Source of the DNA: Nitrososphaerota archaeon
Lineage (GTDB): Archaea > Thermoproteota > Nitrososphaeria > Nitrososphaerales > Nitrosopumilaceae
Reading direction: 5' to 3'
Assembly (NCBI GenBank): GCA_016215465.1
Contig: JACRJT010000034.1
Span: forward strand, 1-64,000
Length of the DNA: 64,000 nucleotides
The first letter of the stretch is position 1. The number at the start of each line of letters is the position of its first letter. Below, piece by piece: positions 24,409 through 34,602 of the stretch. The position numbers and the translations under genes are program-made. Below the pieces are notes generated by a model. It made no database searches. It was not told where the DNA came from and saw only the letters and a program-made list of their open reading frames with translations.

Positions 24409-24966
24409 CTAGTCTTCCAGGTGTAGCTTAACTGAAATATTTTTGGCAATCAAGGCCTGTGCATTTTCGTTTGGAATTGTTGCAATGTCTTCTGTCTTAA
24501 ATGGCCCATATTTTGTAAAATCAGCACCAACAAACTGGTCAAAGTCTTGTAGGAACCTAACAGTGATGGGTTTTGTCTTGTGTTTTTTTGATACGGATTC
24601 TAGAACCTTGGTTCTTCCATTCAGGGTTGCAGAAAGGATCATTTCCTTTCTTTCGCGAATGTCCTGCTGGGATTCCAAAATGAATTTTTCCGCATCAAGA
24701 AGATTTGTAAAGTCAAGATCTTTCTGCTCTATCACCTTCTCGATTCTAGTCTTTAGGAGAAGCGTTGTGATTTGAGTTATCATCTCGACAAGCTTATTTT
24801 TTATCTTGTTTTCGATTCCGTCATAACCTTCACTTTTTAACTTCCCAACATAATCTGAAATTGAAGCATAAAGCTCTGGATCCAGTTCCTGTACCGAATC
24901 ATTCTCCACCTCTCTAAGTAGAACACCATACAACGAGTTTACATCTATTTTTTTTGCTTCTGACAT
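24409..24966 (-). CDS. GINS complex subunit (Gins51-like)
   Basis: 185 residues. A helical N-terminal (A) domain is followed by a compact beta (B) domain at the C-terminus: RFLQDFDQFVGADFTKYGPF then EDIATIPNENAQALIAKNI. That order and the B-domain motif match archaeal GINS/Sld5-Psf1 proteins, which join MCM and GAN/RecJ in the replicative helicase. Start ATG 24966. Other GINS subunits are not in the window. Confidence 0.88.
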   Translation of the reverse strand: MSEAKKIDVNSLYGVLLREVENDSVQELDPELYASISDYVGKLKSEGYDGIENKIKNKLVEMITQITTLLLKTRIEKVIEQKDLDFTNLLDAEKFILESQQDIRERKEMILSATLNGRTKVLESVSKKHKTKPITVRFLQDFDQFVGADFTKYGPFKTEDIATIPNENAQALIAKNISVKLHLED

Positions 24967-25022
24967 TACGCACCTGAATCCTTAAATGGTAGATTCCTTC
25001 GTGTAAAATTGAAGAGAGTAAA

Positions 25023-26483
25023 TTGCCATATAAAGTAACTCACGGTGAAGCAACTCAGATAAAATATTCCTCCGACGAGGTTTTCGCAAAGATAAAGCAC
25101 GAAAACATCAGATTTATCGATTTACAATTTTCTAGTCTGCTTGGCAGATTCCACCACACCACAATATCTGCTGATACTTTTACTCCCGAACAAATGCAGG
25201 ATGGGCTTCCAAAGCTTGATGGTTCCTCAATTGTCGGATTTACCAGCGTGGATGACTCTGACCTTGTCTTAAAGCCAGATCCTAACACATTTGCAATAAT
25301 TCCATGGATCACTGAGAAAAAAACAGCCAGATTACTTTGTGACATTTACTGGGGTCGCGGAAGGGGAAGACTGGAACGCGATCCAAGAGGAATTGCACAA
25401 AAGGCAGAAGAACACCTAAGAACACAGGGCTTTGATTTTAGTTATTGGGGCCCCGAAGTAGAATTCTTTGTTTTTGACAAGGTTCACTGGGATGTCTTAA
25501 CTCCATACAAAGGCCAGTCATATTCCATAGAATCAAAAGAAGCCCCATGGAGCCAAGAAGGAACAGGTTACCCAATGGGGTTGCAGGAAGGATATTACCC
25601 AAGTACACCTTCCGATACATTGACTTCGTTTAGAAACGAATGCGTAGATGTTTTGAATGAGTATTTTGGAATTTTGTGCGACAATCATCACCACGAGGTT
25701 GCCACTGCAGGACAGTGTGAAATCGACATCAAATATGATTATTTGACTAATGCTGCAGACGGTGCACAGACATACAAGTTTGCCGTTAGAAACATTGCTC
25801 AGAAATTTGGCAAGGTTGCAACAATGATGCCAAAGCCAATCTCTATGGATGCAGGATCTGGAATGCACACAAACGTCAGTCTATGGAAGAGTAAGAAAAA
25901 TGTGTTTTACGACAAGGATGAAAAAGACGAGATCAGCCAGATTGGTAGATACTTTTGTGGTGGAATTTTATCTCATGCAAGAGCATTATGCGCAATTACA
26001 AATCCTACTACAAACTCTTACCACAGACTGGTCCCAGGGTATGAGGCGCCAGTATACATTGCATGGAGTCCAAGTAACAGGTCTGCTGCAATCAGAGTTC
26101 CACAACACTTTACGGGAGAAAAATACGCATATCTTAAAAGGTTCGAGTATAGAGCGCCAGATCCTTCCGCAAATCCCTACTTGGTGTTTTCAGCTGTATT
26201 ATCAGCAGGTCTTGACGGAATAAAGAAAAAGACAGAGCCAGGCGATCCTGTTTTAGAAGACATTTACAAGATGTCAAAAGAAGAGCGTGCTAAACGAGGA
26301 ATAAAGACAGTTCCAGCTAACTTGGGCGAGGCATTAGACGAATTGGAAAGCGACCGCAAGTTCCTTAATCCGATATTCACAAACGATGTGATTGATAAAA
26401 TAATAGAGCTAGAAAGAAAGGATCATCGCGAAATTTCGATAAGACCTCATCCGCACGAGTTTTACCTTTACTTTGACGTCTAA
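25023..26483 (+). CDS. glnA: glutamine synthetase, type I
   Basis: 486 residues, TTG start at 25023. The beta-grasp domain ends in DGLPKLDGSSI; the catalytic domain has EVEFF, the DNHHHEVATAGQ and MDAGSGMHTNVSLW motifs, and NSYHRLVPGYEAP. It makes glutamine from glutamate, ammonia and ATP and is the main ammonium-assimilation step. The usual bacterial adenylylation loop is replaced by DIYKMSKEERAKRG, so control by adenylylation is unlikely. Confidence 0.97.
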   Translation: MPYKVTHGEATQIKYSSDEVFAKIKHENIRFIDLQFSSLLGRFHHTTISADTFTPEQMQDGLPKLDGSSIVGFTSVDDSDLVLKPDPNTFAIIPWITEKKTARLLCDIYWGRGRGRLERDPRGIAQKAEEHLRTQGFDFSYWGPEVEFFVFDKVHWDVLTPYKGQSYSIESKEAPWSQEGTGYPMGLQEGYYPSTPSDTLTSFRNECVDVLNEYFGILCDNHHHEVATAGQCEIDIKYDYLTNAADGAQTYKFAVRNIAQKFGKVATMMPKPISMDAGSGMHTNVSLWKSKKNVFYDKDEKDEISQIGRYFCGGILSHARALCAITNPTTNSYHRLVPGYEAPVYIAWSPSNRSAAIRVPQHFTGEKYAYLKRFEYRAPDPSANPYLVFSAVLSAGLDGIKKKTEPGDPVLEDIYKMSKEERAKRGIKTVPANLGEALDELESDRKFLNPIFTNDVIDKIIELERKDHREISIRPHPHEFYLYFDV

Positions 26484-26761
26484 AATATCGATCTTCCGGT
26501 AAACTGCAAAATGTAAGTAAGCGATATTGCAATTAGACCAAAGCCAATTCCAATATAGATTCCACGCCTTTTCTCTGAGGTTGCTGCCTTGTACACCAAG
26601 ATTGTACCTGCCAGACCTACAAACAATATCGTCACTCCAAGAACTGTATAGTCAAGTGTACCGTCTTGGATAAACGGGTAAAATATGCCAGAAAGTAATG
26701 CTAAAAATCCTATCAAATATGCGTATTTGACGCTAGTGATTACCTTGGTTGCACCGCTCAA
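26480..26761 (-). CDS. small three-helix membrane protein
   Basis: 93 residues; membrane segments at about 12-31, 36-56 and 68-86. Start ATG 26761. Its stop overlaps the glnA stop by 4 bases (convergent). No motif; function unknown. Confidence 0.65.
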   Translation of the reverse strand: MSGATKVITSVKYAYLIGFLALLSGIFYPFIQDGTLDYTVLGVTILFVGLAGTILVYKAATSEKRRGIYIGIGFGLIAISLTYILQFTGRSIF

Positions 26762-26822
26762 CGATTTTTTCTAAAGAATGTTGGCAAATAAACGTTTGAT
26801 GATAATTTTGTTATTTGTATAA

Positions 26823-28502
26823 TTACATCATTCCGTCCATGCCTTCCATACCAGGCATACCGCCCATGCCTCCCATTCCCGGCATGCCACCTTCTCCTCC
26901 TGGCGGTCCTGCGGATTTGGCAATAGCAATCACGTCGTCAATCCTAAGAAGCATACATGCGGCCTCGGTTGCTGAAGACACAATTTGGTTCTTTACTGCC
27001 AGTGGTTCGATTATTTCACTTGCTTTCATGTTACCGACTTTGCCCTTCATGACATCAATGCCGGTCCATTTTTCTCCTTTGAGTTGTTTTGAGCGCAAAT
27101 TCGTCAGCGTATCAATTGGATCCATTCCGGCATTTTCAGAAAGTGTCAATGGGATTATTTCAAGCGAGTCTGCAAATTTTTCTACTGCGAGTTGTTCGCG
27201 ACCTTCAAGTGATTTTGCCCAAGATCTAATCTTTGTTGCAGCAAAGGTCTCTGGAGCCCCACCGCCTGCTACAATTGCCGGGTTTTCCATCACATCCTTT
27301 ACAACCATAATTGCGTCGTGAACCGATCTTTCAACTTCATCAACTACTCTTTGTGAGCCGCCCCTTAACAGAAGTGTTACTGCTTTTGGATTCTTGCATC
27401 CCTCAACAAAGACCCATCTGTCTTCCTCAATTTTTCTTTCTTCTGCTAGTTGTGCAGATCCTAGATCCTTTTCAAACAAGTCATCAAGATTGGTAACAAT
27501 TCTAGCACTGGTTGCTTTTGCGAGTTTTGTCAGGTCGCTTTCTTTTACTCTTCTTACTGCCAAAATTCCTGCTCGAGCCAAGTAGTGTTGTGCCATATCA
27601 TCAATCCCTTTTTGACATAGCAGGACATTTGCGCCAGATGCGATAACTTTGTCTACCATGTTTTTGATCATTCTGTTTTCTTCATCTAGGAATGTCTTCA
27701 TCTGCTGTGGATTTGAGATGTTGATTTTAGCATCAAATTCAGTTTTGTCAATTTCAAGCGCAGAATTGATTAGTGCAATTTTTGCATCGGTGATCTTTTT
27801 TGGCATTCCGCTATGTACTACTTCTTTGTCTAAGACTATGCCTTCAATTAGAACGGAATCTTTTGTTGATCCTCCTGCCTTCTTTTCTACTTTGACATCG
27901 TCTTGGTCAATTACGAATTTGTTGATGTCTTTTTCTGCTACGAATACCACGGCCTTTACAATAAGATCGGCTAAATAATCAGAATCTTTTCTCACAATTT
28001 TTGTCTGCATCGAGGTTCGTGCAATTTTTGTTAAAATTGACTTGTCATTTGCCGTGACTTCTTCTGCAATTTCTTTTAGGTATTGTAATGCTTTTCTTGA
28101 TGCCTTTTTGTAGCCATCAACGATGACTGTCGGGTGAACATTCTGAGTTAGTAGCGATTCGGCGTTTTCCAACAGTGCGCCTGCCAAGACAACTGCAGAT
28201 GTGGTTCCATCTCCTACTTCGGAATCGGTCGTCTTTGAGATCTCTACTAGCATTTTTGCTGCTGGGTGCTGGACGTCGATTTCCTTTAGGATTGTGGCAC
28301 CATCGTTTGTTATTGTAACGTCGCCTAAAGCGTCAACTAGCATTTTGTCCATTCCTCTTGGACCTAGGCTGCTACGGACTATTTCGGCAATAATTTTGGC
28401 TGCCTGAATATTGTTTTTTTGGGCTTCGCGGCCTTTGTTTTCGGATGAACCTTCTTTTAGTAAAATAACAGGTAAGCTTCCTCTCTGGGTTTGCATGCTC
28501 AT
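26823..28502 (-). CDS. thermosome subunit (group II chaperonin)
   Basis: 559 residues. The ATPase motifs [19 protein letters not shown] and GDGTTS are present, the apical domain is full length, and the C-terminal tail is Gly/Met-rich ([14 protein letters not shown]), typical of archaeal chaperonins that form double rings for protein folding. ATG at 28502 lies 97 bases from the divergent glyA start. Several paralogues are common in thaumarchaea; only one is in view. Confidence 0.97.
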   Translation of the reverse strand: MSMQTQRGSLPVILLKEGSSENKGREAQKNNIQAAKIIAEIVRSSLGPRGMDKMLVDALGDVTITNDGATILKEIDVQHPAAKMLVEISKTTDSEVGDGTTSAVVLAGALLENAESLLTQNVHPTVIVDGYKKASRKALQYLKEIAEEVTANDKSILTKIARTSMQTKIVRKDSDYLADLIVKAVVFVAEKDINKFVIDQDDVKVEKKAGGSTKDSVLIEGIVLDKEVVHSGMPKKITDAKIALINSALEIDKTEFDAKINISNPQQMKTFLDEENRMIKNMVDKVIASGANVLLCQKGIDDMAQHYLARAGILAVRRVKESDLTKLAKATSARIVTNLDDLFEKDLGSAQLAEERKIEEDRWVFVEGCKNPKAVTLLLRGGSQRVVDEVERSVHDAIMVVKDVMENPAIVAGGGAPETFAATKIRSWAKSLEGREQLAVEKFADSLEIIPLTLSENAGMDPIDTLTNLRSKQLKGEKWTGIDVMKGKVGNMKASEIIEPLAVKNQIVSSATEAACMLLRIDDVIAIAKSAGPPGGEGGMPGMGGMGGMPGMEGMDGMM

Positions 28503-28598
28503 AACGATGAAGATTTTCTTTTTCCCCTTTTATACTTTGTTTGTTTTTTGAGATTACAAAATCGGTGTTTTTAAATTGGGAAAACAAGCCGTTACAAC

Positions 28599-29921
28599 AT
28601 GGCAAAGGCCTCAAATCGAGATTCATACAAGAAAATTCTATCAAGCCTTCAGACTCACAACAAGTGGTTTGAGAATTCCATTCCGCTAATAGCAAGCGAA
28701 AACATTCCGAGTCCAGCCGTAAAGGAGGCATTACTCTCAGACTTTGGAAATAGATACGCAGAAGGCTGGCCTGGTGAGCGTGTTTATGCAGGCTGCATCT
28801 ACATTGATGAGGTTGAGTTCGAGTGTATGGCGCTTGCAAAAAAACTCTTCAAGGCAGAGTTTGCTGATGTAAGACCGATTTCAGGTGTTGTAGCAAACCT
28901 TGCAATTTATTCTGCTTTTACCAATCCGGGAGACATCATGATTGCGCCGTCCATTCCGGCGGGCGGGCACATTTCCCATGGCAAAAAGGAACATTCTGGA
29001 ACCGCAGGACTGGTACACGGTCTTGATGTAGAGTTCTATCCATTTGATGCCGAAGAGATGACAATTGATGTAGATAAAACCAAAGACAAAATTGAAGATC
29101 TCAAAAAGGCGGGAAGACTTCCCAAGATGGCAATGTTTGGAGGCTCGCTGTTTTTGTTCCCACACCCAGTAAAGGAGCTTGCCGATTTTATGAAAAGCCA
29201 CAACATTTACATCAATTATGATGCGGCGCATGTAGCAGGTCTAATTGCCGGAGGCCAGTTCCAAGATCCTCTAAGAGAAGGAGCAGACAGCATGACAATG
29301 AGCACACACAAGACATTGTTTGGTCCACAGGGAGGCCTTGTCTTGGCATCTGCAAAATACGGTGAGGCAATAAAGAAAGCAACATTTCCAGGCCTTACAA
29401 GTAGTCATCACATTCATCACATGGCAGCAAAGGCAATCACCTTTACAGAAGCACTAGAGTTTGGCAAAGATTATGCAAAACAGGTAATAAAGAATGCAAA
29501 AATATTGGCAGAGGCTTTGAGTGAAAACGGCTTCAAGGTTTTGGGAGAAAAGCGAGGATTCACAAAATCGCACCAAGTTGCAGTAAATGTTCTTGATTAC
29601 AGTGACGGCGGAAAGGTAGAGGCAGACTTGGAAAAGGCAAACATCATCGTAAACAGACAGCTAATCCCAGGTGATATCAAGGCGGGAAGAAATTATTTCC
29701 ATCCAGGTGGAATCAGGCTAGGCGTTGCAGAAATAACAAGACTTGGTATGAAGGGATCCGAGATGAAAGAGATTGCATCATTTATTAAAAAAATTGTAAT
29801 TGACAAAAAGGATCCAAAGAAAATGGTATCAACTATCAAAAAATTCAGAAAGGACTACCAAAAGGTGCATTACTGCTTTGACAACAAGCTTGGCGCCTAC
29901 GAATACGTAAAGCTCAGATAG
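28599..29921 (+). CDS. glyA: serine hydroxymethyltransferase
   Basis: 440 residues. SENIPSPAV (about 31-39), NRYAEGWPGERVYAG (about 49-63) and the PLP-lysine motif STHKTLFGPQGG (about 229-240) are diagnostic. It interconverts serine and glycine with a folate or pterin carrier. Upstream AAATTGGGAAAAC and TTTTTAAATT (about 28567-28576) give a TATA box about 25 bases from the ATG. Archaeal versions may use a modified pterin. Confidence 0.96.
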   Translation: MAKASNRDSYKKILSSLQTHNKWFENSIPLIASENIPSPAVKEALLSDFGNRYAEGWPGERVYAGCIYIDEVEFECMALAKKLFKAEFADVRPISGVVANLAIYSAFTNPGDIMIAPSIPAGGHISHGKKEHSGTAGLVHGLDVEFYPFDAEEMTIDVDKTKDKIEDLKKAGRLPKMAMFGGSLFLFPHPVKELADFMKSHNIYINYDAAHVAGLIAGGQFQDPLREGADSMTMSTHKTLFGPQGGLVLASAKYGEAIKKATFPGLTSSHHIHHMAAKAITFTEALEFGKDYAKQVIKNAKILAEALSENGFKVLGEKRGFTKSHQVAVNVLDYSDGGKVEADLEKANIIVNRQLIPGDIKAGRNYFHPGGIRLGVAEITRLGMKGSEMKEIASFIKKIVIDKKDPKKMVSTIKKFRKDYQKVHYCFDNKLGAYEYVKLR

Positions 29922-29923
29922 AA

Positions 29924-32900
29924 TTAATCATAATCAGTAAGAAGTAGCTGATCTCCCTTTCTTTTACCAAATACCAAGTCTATTTCGTCCGATAAGGTGT
30001 ATATTCTTCCCTTCAGGTATGGCCCTACCTCGTATTTTTCTACAAGCCTCTTTGCAAGCTTAAGGTATTTTTCAATAGATGGCCTCGTTATTGTCTGGAT
30101 CAGCTTGTTTCCGCAAACACAGTGCTGGAGTAAGGGGGTCCGTCTGTATTTTCTTCCACATGCGGTGCATCTGAACTTCTGTCTTCCATACGCCCTTAGG
30201 TTTCCAATTATATCCGGCACAAGATGTGTTGTGATGACATTTGTGACAATTTCGTTTGCGTCAACTGCGTTTATGAGTTCGGCATTTCGGATCTGCATGT
30301 CAAATTTGTCAAGCATTGAGCCAAGTGTGGAGTAGGCACTTCTTGATCTTGACGTGGTAAGAGTGGATGTGGAATGCGTATAATGATACCCATAGAATTG
30401 CTCCCTTGTTTCAAGACGCGATTTTATTATTTCAACGCTGGATATTTCTGAGGCCTTTTTCCCCTGGAATGTGGATTCAAAAAATTCCAGTGGTAGTTTT
30501 TTTGTCACCTCAAAGTTGTGGGCCTGTGGTTGGGATTCATGGGGAAGAACTATTGGTTGTATTAAAAGTGGGGCATCCATAAGACCGCCAATTTTGTCTG
30601 ACAGAAATTGTCTTGAAAAGTTGAGCAGTGCGTCCATCAGTAGCATTATCGAGTCTGCGTCCCCGTCTGCGTCACGACGTTTTGCCGAATGCCAGTTTGG
30701 TGTGCCATAGCAGACATGTGTTTCGGTGTAACCAATTATTCTTCCAACTATGCCAACTGATGTGTGTGGTGCCAAGCCAATAACCAAATGCCCGATAAGA
30801 TCATCTATGTTCCTTACATTGTAAAATGCGGATTTCCCATAGAACTTTTCAAGTTCAATATCAATATACTTGCAGGTCTGCACAAGATACTTCCCACTTT
30901 CAAATGGAATGATCACATCTTGCATTCTGATTTCAATGGTCTGATCAAGGCTTGTCAGCGGGTTCCCATCTGAATCGTGTGTATAGCCCAATTCCCTAAG
31001 TTTTTCAACTGATGTTCCAATCCATGACGGTTTGAAGTGAGTCAGGGGCGAGTTTGTTGCGTCAAAGCGCACAGTTCCGTCCTTGAATACTGTCAGATCC
31101 AGGCTTTGCCTGATGAGGCCTTTTTCAAGAGGCTCTGCTATTCTGTCCTGGTTGATTAGTTCCATTACGCCCTTGAATGGCTCTTGTACCCGTATTCCCA
31201 TTTTTTCTTGTGCGAGGAGTATCTTTTGTTTTAATGGGAACGGTTTGAATGAGTGAGTCGGTGCCTTTTTCTTGCATTTTTGGCAGTATGGGGAATCAAG
31301 GTCTGATCTGCAGATGGGACATGTGTAATCAGTTGAGGTTCTGTTTCCGCATTTTTGGCAGTTTATGCTAATCGATGGCTCGTTGCAGTTTTTGCACATG
31401 CGGTGGAAAATGTTGCAGTAAAAGTCGGAAGACGCAGCACTTGCCTTGAGCAGGTCACGCGTCATTCCTCCTTTTTCGCCCACTGGAAATAACGTGTGGA
31501 CAGGCGGCTTCATTTGTCGTGCTGCCGCCTTTTCTGGCCTTCCAATCCTTACGCCAATTGAGATTGAAAATTTGGGTCGTATCTTGATCCCAGAGGATTC
31601 TGAGATAATTTCCGGTACGGTGTTTAGGTTTTCAAATTTGATTGGATTTGCAAACAACAGCTCGTAAAATATTCGAGCCTCCATTTCCCTAAGAATCAGG
31701 TTATCTTCTGAGACCTCGTGGGGAACTCCAAGTTTCTCTAGAATTATTTTGCATTTTTTTGCATATGTGATGGTGTCATCGATGTTTACCGGCTGTAGGA
31801 TTTCCTTTAGTTCGTCAACTGAAATTTGCTCCCAATAATACAGGTATTTTGGGTGCAGGGGAATTTTGAAATTTAACGAGATTTCTAATGCCTCGTCAAA
31901 TGACGGTATTTTCTCTAGTTTTTCCATCCCAGAACGTGGCTCGTATTTGAGGAGTTTTTCGCGTAGTTCTTCTATCCAGTATTCCTCGACGTAGCCACTT
32001 GGGAACAGTTGTGAGTTGTTCTCAAGAAAATCCCCATATGAAATAAGAATATCACCGAGATGGATTATTTTGTCTATGTCGTTTTTGATTTTTATTCCAT
32101 GTTCTACATTTTGGATTTTTACCACGTTTCCGTTTTTGAGCTTAACTATTGGGGTTTCAATGGTATCAACAAAGGCAACAGTTGCGCCCTTACTTGGAAC
32201 ATCAAGTTTTACCTGCGTTCCAACCGCTATCGTATGGTGCAGTATTTCTGCCACAACTGGATGTACACCAACTGAGGCAAAGCCAGTATTGCACGACCTG
32301 CCATAGCGTAGTCTGAACCCCCCAAGCTTATTTGGTAGGGACAGAACGGATCTTCCTGCAATTACTTCCTTGAGTCTTTTTGCGGATGCGCCTTCGTCAT
32401 CACCTGTCTGGACTGCACCTCTTAGCTCATTTAGCCACTCCCAACCCTCAAGGCCATACAGCTCTATTCTTTTGAGCAGTTTCTTTGATCTTCCAATCAA
32501 TCCGTCGTTTAGAACACGAAGTGCGCCTCCCCTTACGCGGTCAGTTTTGATCCTAGCCATGTTTTTGTGGTTAACTACCTCATTTGGATCAGTATCCACA
32601 CCATCAAGTTCAACAGGCAAGTTCGAAATTACTGTAACAATGTCCTCGTCAAGGACGTGAAACTGGAAACTTCCGACATCCCTTTCATAGATTCTAAGTT
32701 CCTCTACAAACCGACCCGTTTCATCATCAAATGTGTTTGCCACGTATTTTGCAAGGCCTACTGCCTTTCTGACATGGTCTGCAATTAGCATCGTTACTGC
32801 AGATTCTGTCCCGCCTGCGGATCTCATTGGTCCTGCAATTGAAACTGAGAGGTATTCAGAACCGTCCCTGTTGGTTTTGATTGTTACCTCACTTATTCCC

Positions 32901-33295
32901 TGAAGTGGTGCAATTGTGACCCCCTCTGTGACTATTGCAAGGCCTACTCTTACTGCAAGGTCAAGTCTTTCTTCCAGCGATGATTCCTCAGGCAAGTAAT
33001 TGCCCAAGGCAATGCTTTTTGATAATTCTAGGGCCGCAAGCTCCTTTCCCTTTACTTTTAGTAGTTCGCGCAGGGGGTCGGCGATGTCAATATCGTGCAT
33101 CTTTGCAACGCGGTCGGCAAGATCAAAGGCAATCTTTGGCTCTACTATTCCTGACGAATCAACATGGGTTGATTTTGCCTCAGCCGCCTTTTCGAATGTC
33201 TGGTATGCCTTCTCTGAGAGGCGTCCATAGTATTCCAGATAATAGTCAGGCATTGGAACCCCCTTAATTCGGGATATTGCTGTGTCTTCAGACAT
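29924..33295 (-). CDS. polC: DNA polymerase D large subunit (DP2)
   Basis: 1,123 residues, normal length and no intein. The catalytic region has DADGDADSIMLL (about 869-880), plus zinc modules (CKNC ... CQKCGNR ... CPIC ... CQKCKKK, about 630-685, and CTACGRKY ... CVCGNK near 1045-1065). PolD is the main replicative polymerase of most archaea outside Crenarchaeota; the small subunit DP1 is encoded at 37838-39265, 4.5 kb away. The next gene upstream (GGGP synthase) ends 2 bases from it. Confidence 0.97.
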   Translation of the reverse strand: MSEDTAISRIKGVPMPDYYLEYYGRLSEKAYQTFEKAAEAKSTHVDSSGIVEPKIAFDLADRVAKMHDIDIADPLRELLKVKGKELAALELSKSIALGNYLPEESSLEERLDLAVRVGLAIVTEGVTIAPLQGISEVTIKTNRDGSEYLSVSIAGPMRSAGGTESAVTMLIADHVRKAVGLAKYVANTFDDETGRFVEELRIYERDVGSFQFHVLDEDIVTVISNLPVELDGVDTDPNEVVNHKNMARIKTDRVRGGALRVLNDGLIGRSKKLLKRIELYGLEGWEWLNELRGAVQTGDDEGASAKRLKEVIAGRSVLSLPNKLGGFRLRYGRSCNTGFASVGVHPVVAEILHHTIAVGTQVKLDVPSKGATVAFVDTIETPIVKLKNGNVVKIQNVEHGIKIKNDIDKIIHLGDILISYGDFLENNSQLFPSGYVEEYWIEELREKLLKYEPRSGMEKLEKIPSFDEALEISLNFKIPLHPKYLYYWEQISVDELKEILQPVNIDDTITYAKKCKIILEKLGVPHEVSEDNLILREMEARIFYELLFANPIKFENLNTVPEIISESSGIKIRPKFSISIGVRIGRPEKAAARQMKPPVHTLFPVGEKGGMTRDLLKASAASSDFYCNIFHRMCKNCNEPSISINCQKCGNRTSTDYTCPICRSDLDSPYCQKCKKKAPTHSFKPFPLKQKILLAQEKMGIRVQEPFKGVMELINQDRIAEPLEKGLIRQSLDLTVFKDGTVRFDATNSPLTHFKPSWIGTSVEKLRELGYTHDSDGNPLTSLDQTIEIRMQDVIIPFESGKYLVQTCKYIDIELEKFYGKSAFYNVRNIDDLIGHLVIGLAPHTSVGIVGRIIGYTETHVCYGTPNWHSAKRRDADGDADSIMLLMDALLNFSRQFLSDKIGGLMDAPLLIQPIVLPHESQPQAHNFEVTKKLPLEFFESTFQGKKASEISSVEIIKSRLETREQFYGYHYTHSTSTLTTSRSRSAYSTLGSMLDKFDMQIRNAELINAVDANEIVTNVITTHLVPDIIGNLRAYGRQKFRCTACGRKYRRTPLLQHCVCGNKLIQTITRPSIEKYLKLAKRLVEKYEVGPYLKGRIYTLSDEIDLVFGKRKGDQLLLTDYD

Positions 33296-33296
33296 G

Positions 33297-34049
33297 TTAT
33301 TTCTTAATGTTCTTGATACTATTTGCTATTTCGGCTAGTTTTTTGAGGCTGTTGCCTTCTTTCTCAAGCATTGTTCCAATCACCAAGGCGTCTGCCCCTG
33401 CCGCAACTATCTCCTTTGCCGTATTGACATCCCTTATGCCTCCACCTACGATTAGAAAGCCTTTGAAGACCTTTCGAACTGCTCTTACCATCTCCGGTCG
33501 AACACTTTGCTTTGCGCCGGAACCCGCCTCCAAGTAAACAAACCTCATACCCAAAAACTGGGCCGCAAGTGAATATGCAGCAGCAATGCCTGCCTTGTCA
33601 AATGGAATCGCCCTTGCTGCACCAACAAACCAAGCAGTTGTTCCCTCACCGATTATGATATAGGCGGTGGGAAGCGGCTCGAGCCCAAACTTTAGTACGC
33701 TTGGTGCCCCAAGAGCCTGAGCCTGTGTTATATAGTATGGATTTTCTGAGTTCAAAAGGGAGCTAAACAGAATAGCGTCAGCTTGCGGAACCACGCCAGT
33801 CACATTCCCTGGAAATAGAATTATTGGAATTTTTATTGATTTTTTCAGAGTTTTTACAACTTGCGCCATTTCTATCTGATCAGTTGCTGAAGATCCTCCA
33901 ACAAGTATGGCAGACGCGCCAATTTTTTCCACGCTTTTTGCCAGCGTTACAGATTCCTTGATCTTTGATACCTCAGAATCAATTAATACAAAGATTAATG
34001 CTGATTTTTTCTTTCGTGATGCATGAAGGTATTCTTCGATTTTTCCCAT
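33297..34049 (-). CDS. geranylgeranylglyceryl phosphate synthase
   Basis: 250 residues, TIM-barrel. VGGSSATDQ (about 50-58), FPGNVTGV (about 78-85), the YLEAGSGA motif (about 172-179) and VGGGIRD (about 201-207) belong to GGGP synthases, which join geranylgeranyl diphosphate to sn-glycerol-1-phosphate, the first ether bond of archaeal lipids. The G1P supplier EgsA is encoded at 51478. One codon after the stop of this gene starts DP2, so they share a transcript. Confidence 0.95.
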   Translation of the reverse strand: MGKIEEYLHASRKKKSALIFVLIDSEVSKIKESVTLAKSVEKIGASAILVGGSSATDQIEMAQVVKTLKKSIKIPIILFPGNVTGVVPQADAILFSSLLNSENPYYITQAQALGAPSVLKFGLEPLPTAYIIIGEGTTAWFVGAARAIPFDKAGIAAAYSLAAQFLGMRFVYLEAGSGAKQSVRPEMVRAVRKVFKGFLIVGGGIRDVNTAKEIVAAGADALVIGTMLEKEGNSLKKLAEIANSIKNIKK

Positions 34050-34114
34050 ACCAATGGTTCGAAATGAGTGCTTTAAAGTTTAATTGATATGGTGGTATAC
34101 AGATCTGTATAGCT

Positions 34115-34477
34115 ATGGCAGAGGTTGAAGATTCTAATTTTAACAATATTATTCGTCAAATTATCAAAAAATCGCTGTTTACAGAGAAACAAATTAAAAT
34201 TATTTTAAGTCGGAAGAACCTATCTGAGTTCGAGTTTAGCATCTCAAAAGGCGCTTATTTCAGACAGGTAGGCCAGTCAAGGGATAAGCTAATGGGTCTA
34301 TATTATTCGATAATATTGCTTCGAGGTTTGGGAATATTGCTTCCAGATGACATTGATGTGATATCTAGGCTCGCAGAACAGATTTCTGTGATAAAAGATA
34401 GTGATGTTTTCCCCGAGAGGGAGGAGCAAGTGATAAACATTATAGATAAACTGGTTGCTCAGGCGTGCGGAATGTGA
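34115..34477 (+). CDS. conserved-looking helical protein, unknown (possible wHTH)
   Basis: 120 residues, ATG 34115, after GTTTAATTGATATGG, a TATA-like element about 30 bases upstream. All helical, without cysteines except near the end; helices at about 5-15, 19-28, 54-70 and 101-115. The spacing recalls a small winged helix fused to a dimer helix, but no motif proves DNA binding. Function unknown. Confidence 0.6.
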   Translation: MAEVEDSNFNNIIRQIIKKSLFTEKQIKIILSRKNLSEFEFSISKGAYFRQVGQSRDKLMGLYYSIILLRGLGILLPDDIDVISRLAEQISVIKDSDVFPEREEQVINIIDKLVAQACGM

Positions 34478-34602
34478 CGTATCACATAATTTGTACAGCT
34501 CAGACCTGAGTGATGTGACAGTAAATGACATTGGTGTTGATGTAAAGTGTGAAATTATGTTGGCCAATCACAATAAATCACAACAATTTATCATTTTAAG
34601 TG

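Noticed and set aside
26815-27321. Plus-strand frame of 168 codons opposite the thermosome gene
   Set aside because: Its start is the complement of the Gly/Met repeat, giving Pro/Ile repeats; clearly a shadow.
29924-33295. Intein in DNA polymerase DP2
   Set aside because: Length is normal and no C ... HN-C/S splicing motifs interrupt the conserved regions.
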